Positions 1 through 5,437 of a stretch of 6,435 nucleotides of DNA are shown here, one piece after another. The notes beneath the pieces are model-generated. The model saw only the letters and a list, made by a program, of their open reading frames with translations. It was not told the DNA's origin and did no database searches. Every line of letters starts with the position of its first letter. The first letter of the stretch is position 1. Source of the stretch: Betaproteobacteria bacterium (GTDB lineage Bacteria > Pseudomonadota > Gammaproteobacteria > Burkholderiales > Burkholderiaceae_D). A program made the position numbers and the translations under genes. The DNA lies in NCBI GenBank assembly GCA_015655165.1, contig JAATFN010000064.1, positions 1 through 6,435 on the forward strand, in the 5' to 3' direction.

Positions 1-1
1 A

Positions 2-1051
2 CCTGCATTAAATACAGGTCTGCTCGCTTTAGGCACAGTGCTGGCCAGTTTCATGGGTACTACTGGTGCTTCCATGTTACTTATTCGTCCGTTGATTCGT
101 GCTAACGATAACCGTCGACATACTGTACATGTCATTGTCTTTTTTATTTTTCTGGTGGCTAACGCCGGTGGTTCGTTAACGCCTCTGGGGGATCCGCCAT
201 TGTTTCTGGGGTTCTTGAAAGGTGTCGATTTTTTCTGGACAATCCAGCACCTCGCACCACATGCCTTGTTCTTGTGTATCTCTTTGCTGGTCATTTTTTA
301 TGTGCTGGACAGCTATTATTACCGTCATAAAGAAGAAGCGCTGCCAGCTAGGGACGATCCGACACCGGATTCGCGCATCCGTTTCGTAGGTAAATTCAAC
401 TTTGTGCTGTTATTGGCCATTGTGGCGCTGGTATTAATGAGTGGCGTCTGGAAGCCGGAGTGGTCGTTTGATGTGATGGGGACATCTGTCGAACTCCAGA
501 ACCTTGTGCGTGATGTGCTATTGATCGTGATCGTATTGGTGTCATTACAAGTAACGCCGGTGATGGCACGCAAAGGCAATGATTTTTCGTGGGAGCCGAT
601 GAAAGAGGTTGGTAAACTCTTTGCCGGTATTTTCTTGACGATTATTCCCGTCATTGCCATTTTGCGCGCCGGGCAAGGTGGTGCATTGGGGCATGTTGTG
701 CAAGCAGTAACAGGTACCGACGGTCAACCTGACAATATGATGTATTTCTGGGTAACCGGTTTGCTGTCGTCATTTCTGGATAATGCGCCAACCTATCTGG
801 TTTTTTTCAATACCGCATCAGGGGATGCGCAGGTACTGATGACATCATTGGCACCTACACTGGTGGCGATTTCTGCCGGTGCTGTATTTATGGGCGCAAA
901 CAGTTATATCGGTAATGCACCAAATATGATGGTCAAAGCCATTGCACAAGAACGTGGTATCAAGATGCCGTCATTTTTTGGGTATATGGCTTGGTCATTG
1001 GGTATTCTGGTACCGTTGTTTGTGGTGATGTCATTTATTTTCTTTCTTTAA
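2..1051 (+). CDS. Sodium:proton antiporter, NhaD-like, 5'-truncated
   Basis: Inner-membrane ion transporter of the NhaD/ArsB-like (ion transporter superfamily) group, expected to exchange Na+ for H+ and help pH and sodium homeostasis. The frame is open from base 2, so the 349 residues seen are the C-terminal part of a longer protein; the GTG at 38 is internal, not a start. About eight or nine hydrophobic segments are visible. Conserved-looking intramembrane motifs (numbered from the first visible codon) are GTTGAS at 19-24, LTPLGDPP at about 59-66, SFLDNAPTY with a buried Asp near 260, and YIGNAPN at about 302-308. A charged loop, HKEEALPARDDPTPD, separates two hydrophobic blocks. The stop is 3 nt before the dehydrogenase start, so the two are almost surely cotranscribed. 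The family is clear from the motifs; the exact ion (Na+, or another such as an anion) is inferred. Confidence 0.85.
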   Translation, partial: PALNTGLLALGTVLASFMGTTGASMLLIRPLIRANDNRRHTVHVIVFFIFLVANAGGSLTPLGDPPLFLGFLKGVDFFWTIQHLAPHALFLCISLLVIFYVLDSYYYRHKEEALPARDDPTPDSRIRFVGKFNFVLLLAIVALVLMSGVWKPEWSFDVMGTSVELQNLVRDVLLIVIVLVSLQVTPVMARKGNDFSWEPMKEVGKLFAGIFLTIIPVIAILRAGQGGALGHVVQAVTGTDGQPDNMMYFWVTGLLSSFLDNAPTYLVFFNTASGDAQVLMTSLAPTLVAISAGAVFMGANSYIGNAPNMMVKAIAQERGIKMPSFFGYMAWSLGILVPLFVVMSFIFFL

Positions 1052-1054
1052 ATT

Positions 1055-2038
1055 ATGAAACCTAAAATTTTTGTGGCACGTGCTGTTTTTCCTGAAGTGC
1101 TCGCGCGATTGAGTGAACAATTCGATGTCGAGTCCAATCAGGAGGATCGTATTTTTTCTGCAGAGGAATTAAAAGAAATGGCACGTGACAAAGTCGCGTT
1201 GTTTACTACGCCAAGCGAGCCTGTGACAGCTGAATTGTTTGCTGCCAATCCGCAATTGAAGGTGGTGTCGAATATGGCTGTTGGTTACAACAATATCGAT
1301 GTGGCTGCTGCAACTGCTGCCGGTGTATTAGCGACCAATACGCCGGACGTATTAAACGAAACAACGGCTGACTTTGGCTGGGCGCTTTTGATGGCAACCG
1401 CGCGACGTATCACCGAGTCCGAACATTGGTTACGTGCCGGGCACTGGAAAAAATGGCGCTATGACAGCTTTACCGGTACCGATGTGCATGGCGCGACATT
1501 GGGTATTATCGGTATGGGGCGTATTGGTCAGGCCATTGCCCGCCGTTCGATCGGTTTTGATATGCATGTGGTGTATTACAACCGTACACGTCTGGCACCG
1601 GAATTGGAAGCACATGCGAACAATGCCAACTATGTCAGTAAGGAAGAACTCTTAAAAACAGCTGATCACGTCATTTTAGTGTTGCCTTACTCGAAAGCGA
1701 CACACCACACGATCGGCGCATCTGAATTGGCTTTGATGCAACCACATGCGACATTAACCAATATTGCACGTGGCGGAATTGTCGATGATAAAGCATTAAT
1801 CGAAACACTCAGGGCAGGTAAAATTGCTGCGGCCGGTCTGGATGTGTTCGAAAACGAACCTGCATTCAATGCAGATTTTTTGTCATTGTCGAATGTCGTG
1901 TTAACACCGCATATCGCCAGCGCATCGACACCGACACGTCTTGCGATGGCTAACTGTGCTGCAGACAACTTGATTGCTGCTTTGTCTGGCAAGCGCCCAC
2001 CCAATTTGCTCAATCCTGAAGCCGGCACGTTTGCATAA
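1055..2038 (+). CDS. D-2-hydroxyacid dehydrogenase (D-glycerate dehydrogenase / glyoxylate-hydroxypyruvate reductase type)
   Basis: Cytoplasmic 327-residue enzyme of the D-isomer-specific 2-hydroxyacid dehydrogenase family, of normal length. It interconverts 2-oxoacids such as glyoxylate or hydroxypyruvate and D-2-hydroxyacids such as glycolate or D-glycerate. Substrate-loop motif SNMAVGYNNID lies at 72-82. The Rossmann dinucleotide motif GMGRIG is at 153-158. The catalytic triad is visible as Arg239 (IARGG), Glu268 (ENEP) and His286 (TPHIAS). After the second beta strand the sequence reads NRTR (176-179) instead of an acidic residue, which suggests NADP(H) preference; this is an inference. 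The start MKPKIFVARA is the usual family N-terminus. No Shine-Dalgarno is seen before it, only a T-rich stretch, so translation probably depends on coupling to the antiporter. The exact substrate cannot be fixed from sequence. Confidence 0.93.
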   Translation: MKPKIFVARAVFPEVLARLSEQFDVESNQEDRIFSAEELKEMARDKVALFTTPSEPVTAELFAANPQLKVVSNMAVGYNNIDVAAATAAGVLATNTPDVLNETTADFGWALLMATARRITESEHWLRAGHWKKWRYDSFTGTDVHGATLGIIGMGRIGQAIARRSIGFDMHVVYYNRTRLAPELEAHANNANYVSKEELLKTADHVILVLPYSKATHHTIGASELALMQPHATLTNIARGGIVDDKALIETLRAGKIAAAGLDVFENEPAFNADFLSLSNVVLTPHIASASTPTRLAMANCAADNLIAALSGKRPPNLLNPEAGTFA

Positions 2039-2060
2039 AACGTCATGCTTTCGTTCAAAA

Positions 2061-2083
2061 GCACATTGCTGTTTACAATGTGC
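2061..2083. repeat. Hairpin-forming inverted repeat, 8-bp arms
   Basis: Perfect arms GCACATTG (2061-2068) and CAATGTGC (2076-2083) flank a 7-nt loop in the convergent intergenic region. On the minus strand the stem is followed by only four T residues, so it could be a weak back-up terminator for the FKBP-ACBP unit. On the plus strand there is no T-tract; it may protect the 3' end of the dehydrogenase mRNA. Confidence 0.5.
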
Positions 2084-2088
2084 CGGAC

Positions 2089-2129
2089 AAAAAAATCCCC
2101 CTGATTCACATGCAGGGGGAAATTTTTTT
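2089..2129. terminator. Bidirectional rho-independent terminator
   Basis: GC-rich stem TCCCCCTG (2096-2103) pairs with CAGGGGGA (2113-2120) around a 9-nt loop. Seven A residues precede it (2089-2095) and seven T residues follow it (2123-2129), so the RNA from either strand ends in a U-tract. It sits between two convergent units, the plus-strand dehydrogenase ending at 2038 and the minus-strand ACBP ending at 2154, and can end both. Confidence 0.92.
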
Positions 2130-2153
2130 AGTACACATCGCTGCTATCGTGAT

Positions 2154-2408
2154 TTACTCTTTGAGCTCTGTTATCAGATCAATATACTGTTGTTGTGCGT
2201 TTTCTGTCGTGGTGCCCTTAAGAGCTGCCCAGGCATCCCACTTGGCGCGGGAAACAAAGTCTGTCAGTGCTGGCTGCTCGCCCTGAACATCACCGCTGCT
2301 GGCTTGCTTATACAGCGCATAGATTTTCAGAAGCGTCATATTGTCGGGTTTTTCGGGCAGATTTTTAGAATCAACAACAGCTGCTTCGAACTGATCTTGT
2401 AAGCTCAT
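2154..2408 (-). CDS. Acyl-CoA-binding protein (ACBP)
   Basis: Small cytoplasmic helical protein of 84 residues, the usual single-domain ACBP size, that binds medium- and long-chain acyl-CoA esters. The chosen start is MSLQDQFEAA, because AAAGGA lies about 7 nt upstream; a longer frame back to 2456 would overlap the FKBP gene and add residues unlike ACBP. Signature stretches are YALYKQASSGD (30-40) and KWDAW (56-60). The acyl-CoA ligands known in eukaryotic ACBP (Tyr28, Lys32, Lys54, Tyr73) appear at Tyr30, Lys34, Lys56 and Tyr75, a constant offset of two, so the pocket looks intact. It is the second gene after the FKBP, with 28 nt between. ACBP is best known in eukaryotes and patchy in bacteria; its role here (acyl-CoA pool buffering) is inferred. 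Confidence 0.94.
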   Translation of the reverse strand: MSLQDQFEAAVVDSKNLPEKPDNMTLLKIYALYKQASSGDVQGEQPALTDFVSRAKWDAWAALKGTTTENAQQQYIDLITELKE

Positions 2409-2436
2409 GGCGTATCCTTTCGATGAGTAGGCTATA

Positions 2437-2790
2437 TTATGCTGCGAGCAATTCAACTTCGAAAATCAATGTTGCATTAGGAGGAATGACACCGCCCGCA
2501 CCACGTGCGCCATAGCCTAATGCCGCAGGAATGATGAGTCTGCGTACACCGCCGACTTTCATACCTTGTACACCTTCATCCCAGCCCTTGATCACATGAC
2601 CTGCACCGAGAGGAAATTCGAATGGACCACGTTCCTTGCTTGAATCAAAACGGCTGCCTTCGCTGCCGTCAGTATTTTGTAACCAACCAGTGTAGTGCAC
2701 GCTGACATGGTTTCCTGCTTTGGCTTCAGTACCTTCTCCAACCACTTTTTCGTCATACTGGAGACCAGAGGCAGTAACGATTGTAGACAT
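2437..2790 (-). CDS. FKBP-type peptidyl-prolyl cis-trans isomerase
   Basis: Single-domain FKBP of 117 residues that catalyses cis-trans isomerisation of peptidyl-prolyl bonds during folding. There is no signal peptide, so it is predicted cytoplasmic; there is no IF/SlyD-type insert or dimerisation domain. Aligned by eye to FKBP12, the pocket residues are present: Tyr33 in VHYTGW, Phe48-Asp49 in SRFDSS, Val66-Ile67 and Trp70 in GHVIKGW, Tyr93 in LGYG, the GGVIPPNATL loop (99-108) and Phe110. The start codon is preceded by GAAAGG about 7 nt upstream. It is the first gene of a minus-strand unit with the ACBP gene and diverges from the EI24-like gene. The specific client proteins are unknown. Confidence 0.96.
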   Translation of the reverse strand: MSTIVTASGLQYDEKVVGEGTEAKAGNHVSVHYTGWLQNTDGSEGSRFDSSKERGPFEFPLGAGHVIKGWDEGVQGMKVGGVRRLIIPAALGYGARGAGGVIPPNATLIFEVELLAA

Positions 2791-3136
2791 TTATTACCTT
2801 TCGTAGTGTAGATTGTTTAAGACGGCCATGCGTGCGGGATTCTTGATAAATTGCTCCAAAACTGCTCCAAGTGCACCGCAATGGATGCAGTGTAAACCAA
2901 TTTGGGGCGCGCAGCATCCCCTTCCTTGCGCATGTTTATGTGGCATTGCACAAGGAAAGTACCGAAAACGCTTGTCATTACTGTTTTTTGGACATTTTTA
3001 CATGGGTTGAATGTGGTCAGCATCCATAGCCATTAAAAGGAAAAGGGTTAGAATAGGGAAATCAACCTTTCAAACCAATCTATGGCTGTTTGCTATTGGC
3101 AGCAGGGTTGCATGTTATTTGATAAGAGGTATTTCA
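2791..3136. other. Divergent intergenic region without a convincing gene
   Basis: This 346-nt stretch separates the divergent FKBP and EI24-like genes and should hold both promoters. Short frames exist on both strands, but none has a good ribosome site or recognisable protein. An inverted repeat, TTCCTTGcGCA (2922-2932) with TGCaCAAGGAA (2947-2957), forms a 7+3 bp stem with one mismatch around a 14-nt loop; no T-tract follows directly. A TAGAAT sequence at 3049-3054 could be the -10 box for the EI24-like gene, without a good -35. Confidence 0.5.
2843..2870 (-). promoter_or_regulatory. Possible promoter for the FKBP-ACBP unit
   Basis: On the minus strand TTGGAG (-35, at 2865-2870) and TATCAA (-10, at 2843-2848) are 16 nt apart, giving a leader of roughly 45 nt before the FKBP start. 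The match to sigma-70 is modest. An 8-nt direct repeat (TGCTCCAA, at 2852 and 2863, 11 bp apart) overlaps it. Confidence 0.25.
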
Positions 3137-3982
3137 ATGCGTTTGGTAGCAGCATCGTTTGGTCGTGCAATCGTATCCCAGTTACATATTAAAATGTTGC
3201 TATTGACGATACTGCCGTTTCTGGTATCAGTCGCTATTTGGGGTGGGGTCCTGTGGTGGAAACTGCAGGCAGTCATTGACTGGCTTTATCATTATTTTAT
3301 CAACAATAACAGCTTTGATATAACCAGTGGGGTGTTGGGCTGGTTCAACATGGGTGCCTTGAAAACTGTTGTGGTGCCATTAATCGCAATGTGGGCTTTT
3401 TTACCATTGATGATGATTACCACGTTGTTGTTCGTCGCTTTGTTGGTCATCCCGATGATTTCGCGCCACGTTGGACGGCGGCATTACGCATTTCTGGAGC
3501 GCAAGCGTGGTGGTTCGCTATGGGGAAGTTTAAAGACTGCCTTTGTTTGTTTTGCGGTATTTGTGTTGGTCTGGATTGTGACGCTACCGTTAACATTCGT
3601 ACCTCCGCTGGCAATGATTTTGCATCCGCTTTTGTTAGGCTGGATCACCTACCGCATCATGGTTTACGATGTGTTATCCGATTTTGCATCGCCTGAAGAA
3701 TACAAGATGCTGTTAAGCAAACACCGGTTTGGTTTGTTTACCATCGGCACTGTTGCAGGGCTCTTGGGAGCCGCACCGACATTAATTTGGCTGGGAGGTG
3801 TCTTGACGATGCTGTTTTTCCCTGTGTTGGCTGCATTTGCAATCTGGTTATATGTCTTTGTATTTGTTTTTTCGGGTTTATGGTTTCAATATTACTGTCT
3901 GGAGATTTTGGCCAGACAGCGTGCGGTAACAAACAACAGCGTCGATATTGTTTTAGAGAGCAGCGGCGTCTTGCAGGACTGA
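3137..3982 (+). CDS. EI24/CysZ-like membrane protein
   Basis: Polytopic inner-membrane protein of 281 residues resembling the EI24/CysZ family (etoposide-induced 2.4 domain). CysZ proteins are sulfate transporters, but many betaproteobacterial relatives have no assigned substrate, so transport of sulfate is not claimed. Hydrophobic segments lie at about 20-41, 75-108, 133-173 (probably two), 200-222 and 224-250. A basic loop, RHVGRRHYAFLERKRGG (110-126), and the SDFASPEEYKMLLSKHR stretch (181-197) are polar. The start at 3137 is chosen because AAGAGGT lies 6 nt upstream; the frame is open back to an ATG at 3011, but the added 42 residues are basic and lack a ribosome site. It is followed after 10 nt by the MoCF gene, so the two form a unit. 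No sulfate-assimilation genes are nearby. Confidence 0.82.
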   Translation: MRLVAASFGRAIVSQLHIKMLLLTILPFLVSVAIWGGVLWWKLQAVIDWLYHYFINNNSFDITSGVLGWFNMGALKTVVVPLIAMWAFLPLMMITTLLFVALLVIPMISRHVGRRHYAFLERKRGGSLWGSLKTAFVCFAVFVLVWIVTLPLTFVPPLAMILHPLLLGWITYRIMVYDVLSDFASPEEYKMLLSKHRFGLFTIGTVAGLLGAAPTLIWLGGVLTMLFFPVLAAFAIWLYVFVFVFSGLWFQYYCLEILARQRAVTNNSVDIVLESSGVLQD

Positions 3983-3992
3983 CGAGGAACGT

Positions 3993-4799
3993 ATGGCATT
4001 TGGATTGATTATTATCGGTGACGAAATCATGTCGGGACGACGTGAGGACAAACATTTCCCCAAGGTGCTCGAACTGTTATCGGCTCGTGGTTTACAGTTG
4101 TCTTGGGCCGAATATCTGGGAGATGAACCTGATCGCATCATTGATGTGTTAAGCCGCACATTGTCGGGTAACGATATCGTGTTTTGTACCGGTGGCATTG
4201 GTGCTACACCCGATGACCATACCCGTCAATGCGCCGCTGCGGCTTTAGGTGTGCCATTGATTCTGCACCCCGAGGCGAAAGATAAAATCCGCGAACGTAT
4301 TGCCGATACAGCGAAAGCGGCGGGGCACTTGCCACAATTTGACACAGCGGACAACATGCATCGCCTGAAAATGGGCGAGTTTCCAGAAGGTGCCGATATC
4401 ATTCCCAACCCCTACAATAAAATCCCCGGCTTTTCTGTCGGTAATCTGTCCGGGACCGGGCGGCATTATTTCGTTCCCGGGTTTCCTGTGATGGCTTGGC
4501 CAATGTTTGAGTGGGTGTTGACGTCCCATTATGCGGATCTTTTTCACAAGATTGCATGGCAAGAGCGCTCGGTACTGGTCTATGGCGTGCCGGAATCGGT
4601 ATTGACGCCCTTGATGGAGACGATCGAGATGGCGTTTGCCGGTGTGAAGGTATTTAGCCTTCCTCATGTGGGTGAAGATGGCGTGCGCGCGCATATCGAC
4701 TTGGGTGTCAAGGGGGATCCGGTATTGGTTGCACAGGCATTTTTACGTATGGAAGAGGGCTTACGCAGTTTGCATGCCGAGTTCACACCAGTTGCCTAG
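3993..4799 (+). CDS. MoCF-domain (molybdopterin-binding / CinA N-terminal-like) protein
   Basis: Cytoplasmic 268-residue protein with a MoaB/MogA/CinA-type molybdopterin-binding fold, often labelled competence/damage-inducible protein A. Visible motifs are GDEIMSGR (9-16), CTGGIGATPDDHT (65-77) and VPGFP (161-165), all of which match the N-terminal half of CinA. The C-terminal PncC-like nicotinamide-nucleotide amidase domain of full CinA is absent; the protein ends about 100 residues after the VPGFP motif in a region with no motif I recognise. In the CinA family this N-terminal domain can act as an ADP-ribose or related pyrophosphatase, but whether this shorter protein does so is unknown. GAGGA lies about 6 nt before the start. 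It is cotranscribed with the EI24-like gene; the stop is only 5 nt from the A-run of the minus-strand terminator downstream. Confidence 0.88.
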   Translation: MAFGLIIIGDEIMSGRREDKHFPKVLELLSARGLQLSWAEYLGDEPDRIIDVLSRTLSGNDIVFCTGGIGATPDDHTRQCAAAALGVPLILHPEAKDKIRERIADTAKAAGHLPQFDTADNMHRLKMGEFPEGADIIPNPYNKIPGFSVGNLSGTGRHYFVPGFPVMAWPMFEWVLTSHYADLFHKIAWQERSVLVYGVPESVLTPLMETIEMAFAGVKVFSLPHVGEDGVRAHIDLGVKGDPVLVAQAFLRMEEGLRSLHAEFTPVA

Positions 4800-4804
4800 T
4801 GTTG

Positions 4805-4835
4805 AAAAAAATGCCCCGGTGTTGAACCGAGGCAT
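4805..4835 (-). terminator. Strong minus-strand intrinsic terminator
   Basis: Read on the minus strand, AUGCCUCGGU and ACCGGGGCAU form a 10-bp stem with a single U-G wobble and a 5-nt loop, followed at once by a run of six or more U. Read on the plus strand the wobble becomes a C-A mismatch and no T-tract follows, so the element is directional. No minus-strand protein gene lies upstream of it, which points to an untranslated transcript. Confidence 0.85.
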
Positions 4836-4945
4836 AAACGGTATCGTAAGGAGGAAAGTTCAGATACCGAGGAGACAAGGTACTCACTTCGCTTTTGCGT
4901 TGAATGACTGCCAAGATGCTGCCTATCCATACCGTTGATGCCTCG
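4828..4945. repeat. Long-range inverted repeat, 17-nt arms
   Basis: The arm at 4828-4844 (CGAGGCATaAACGGTAT) is the reverse complement of the arm at 4929-4945 (ATACCGTTgATGCCTCG) at 16 of 17 positions. The arms are 84 nt apart. The left arm overlaps one side of the minus-strand terminator stem and one side of the 7-bp hairpin, so these structures exclude each other in one RNA molecule. Confidence 0.85.
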
Positions 4946-5338
4946 TTTCAGGTTGTCAAAACGATAGCGCTTGTGCCTATCATATCGGATGAAATGCGGG
5001 GTTTCTCATAAAATTACCGCGCGGAATCCGGATTTGTTGTTTTTTACGGCCCACCTGTGGTTGTCAGGTTACAAGGACAGTATGAGATGCTATCTTGATG
5101 TAACAGAGGCAGCGTTAAAGCTGATAAATCGGATGTGTATTGTTGTCTTCTTTGTCCTTGACTATGCGCCTATGTAAAGGCTCTTGTTACCTTTATTATT
5201 CGTATGGCGGACAGCTATGCACCGATACACTGCTGGTGTAGGATCACAGAAGTAGGGAAAGAGCCATTGGGAAAGGATCTTTTTTATTGCATTGCAGCAA
5301 GATCAATAGCATCATTGTTGAGAAAAGCAAGATAGAAA

Positions 5339-5353
5339 GTAAATTAAATTTAC
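5339..5353. promoter_or_regulatory. Perfect 7-1-7 palindrome, possible operator
   Basis: GTAAATT-A-AATTTAC is a perfect inverted repeat about 20 bp upstream of the proposed -35 box of the endopeptidase gene. Its size and position fit a transcription factor site (activator-type placement), but no regulator is identified, and AT-rich DNA makes chance palindromes more likely. Confidence 0.35.
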
Positions 5354-5373
5354 GCGCTAACTGCTTAATTCTC

Positions 5374-5401
5374 TTGCGATTTTTTCAAGTTTTGATAAAC
5401 T
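5374..5401 (+). promoter_or_regulatory. Candidate sigma-70 promoter of the endopeptidase gene
   Basis: TTGCGA (5374-5379) and TAAACT (5396-5401) are separated by 16 nt in an AT-rich stretch, which would give a leader of about 30 nt before the ATG at 5438. Each box matches the consensus at about four of six positions. Confidence 0.45.
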
Positions 5402-5437
5402 GCAATTCATTTCCATTAAGAAACGATTGGGGGCGTA

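Larger units (their letters stand above)
4805..4984 (-). ncRNA. Putative small RNA, family not recognised
   Basis: A minus-strand transcript is inferred from the strong terminator at its 3' end and the dense inverted repeats upstream. From 5' to 3' the RNA could form: a small stem GAUAGGC/GC(G)CUAUC (4981-4963); a stem UCGUUU/AAACGA (4964-4943); a CGC-AAAA-GCG tetraloop hairpin near 4890-4899; a 7-bp stem CGGUAUC/GAUACCG (4869-4863 with 4845-4839) whose 17-nt loop holds CCUCCUUA; and the terminator. A 17-position long-range stem competes with the last two. The 5' end is uncertain; a TATGAT at 4984-4979 could be a -10 box but has a poor -35 and overlaps the first stem. I found no match to 4.5S RNA, tmRNA or RNase P RNA motifs; a 6S-like RNA cannot be excluded by eye. 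Confidence 0.5.
4985..5437. other. AT-rich gap without a convincing gene
   Basis: I see no credible protein gene in this stretch. The open frames are short, start at poor codons or lack ribosome sites, and resemble nothing known. It contains small palindromes (CCGCGCGG and AATCCGGATT near 5018-5034), a weak AAAGG/CCTTT hairpin near 5176-5194 and a TACAC/GTGTA hairpin near 5225-5240. The right end, from about 5339, holds the control region of the downstream endopeptidase gene. Confidence 0.5.

Noticed and set aside
2409..2456. Longer ACBP start inside the end of the FKBP gene
   Set aside because: The extra 16 residues do not resemble ACBP, and AAAGGA lies correctly before the ATG at 2408.
2813..3023. 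Small frames on both strands between the FKBP and EI24-like genes
   Set aside because: They overlap each other, start at poor codons or lack ribosome sites, and their translations show no recognisable domain.
3011..3136. Longer start for the EI24-like protein at the ATG at 3011
   Set aside because: No ribosome site precedes it, while AAGAGGT lies 6 nt before the ATG at 3137, where the protein begins in typical family style.
4839..4869. Plus-strand CsrB-like RNA with GGA in the loop
   Set aside because: The loop does show AGGAGGA on the plus strand, but there is no plus-strand terminator and too few GGA hairpins; the minus-strand reading fits better.
4796..4930. Minus-strand 44-codon frame beginning MDRQHLGSHS
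   Set aside because: It runs through the terminator stem and into the MoCF stop, has only a distant GAGG upstream and resembles no known protein; a non-coding RNA explains the region better.
4971..5177. Plus-strand 68-codon frame in the AT-rich gap
   Set aside because: It starts at TTG without a ribosome site and encodes no recognisable motif.
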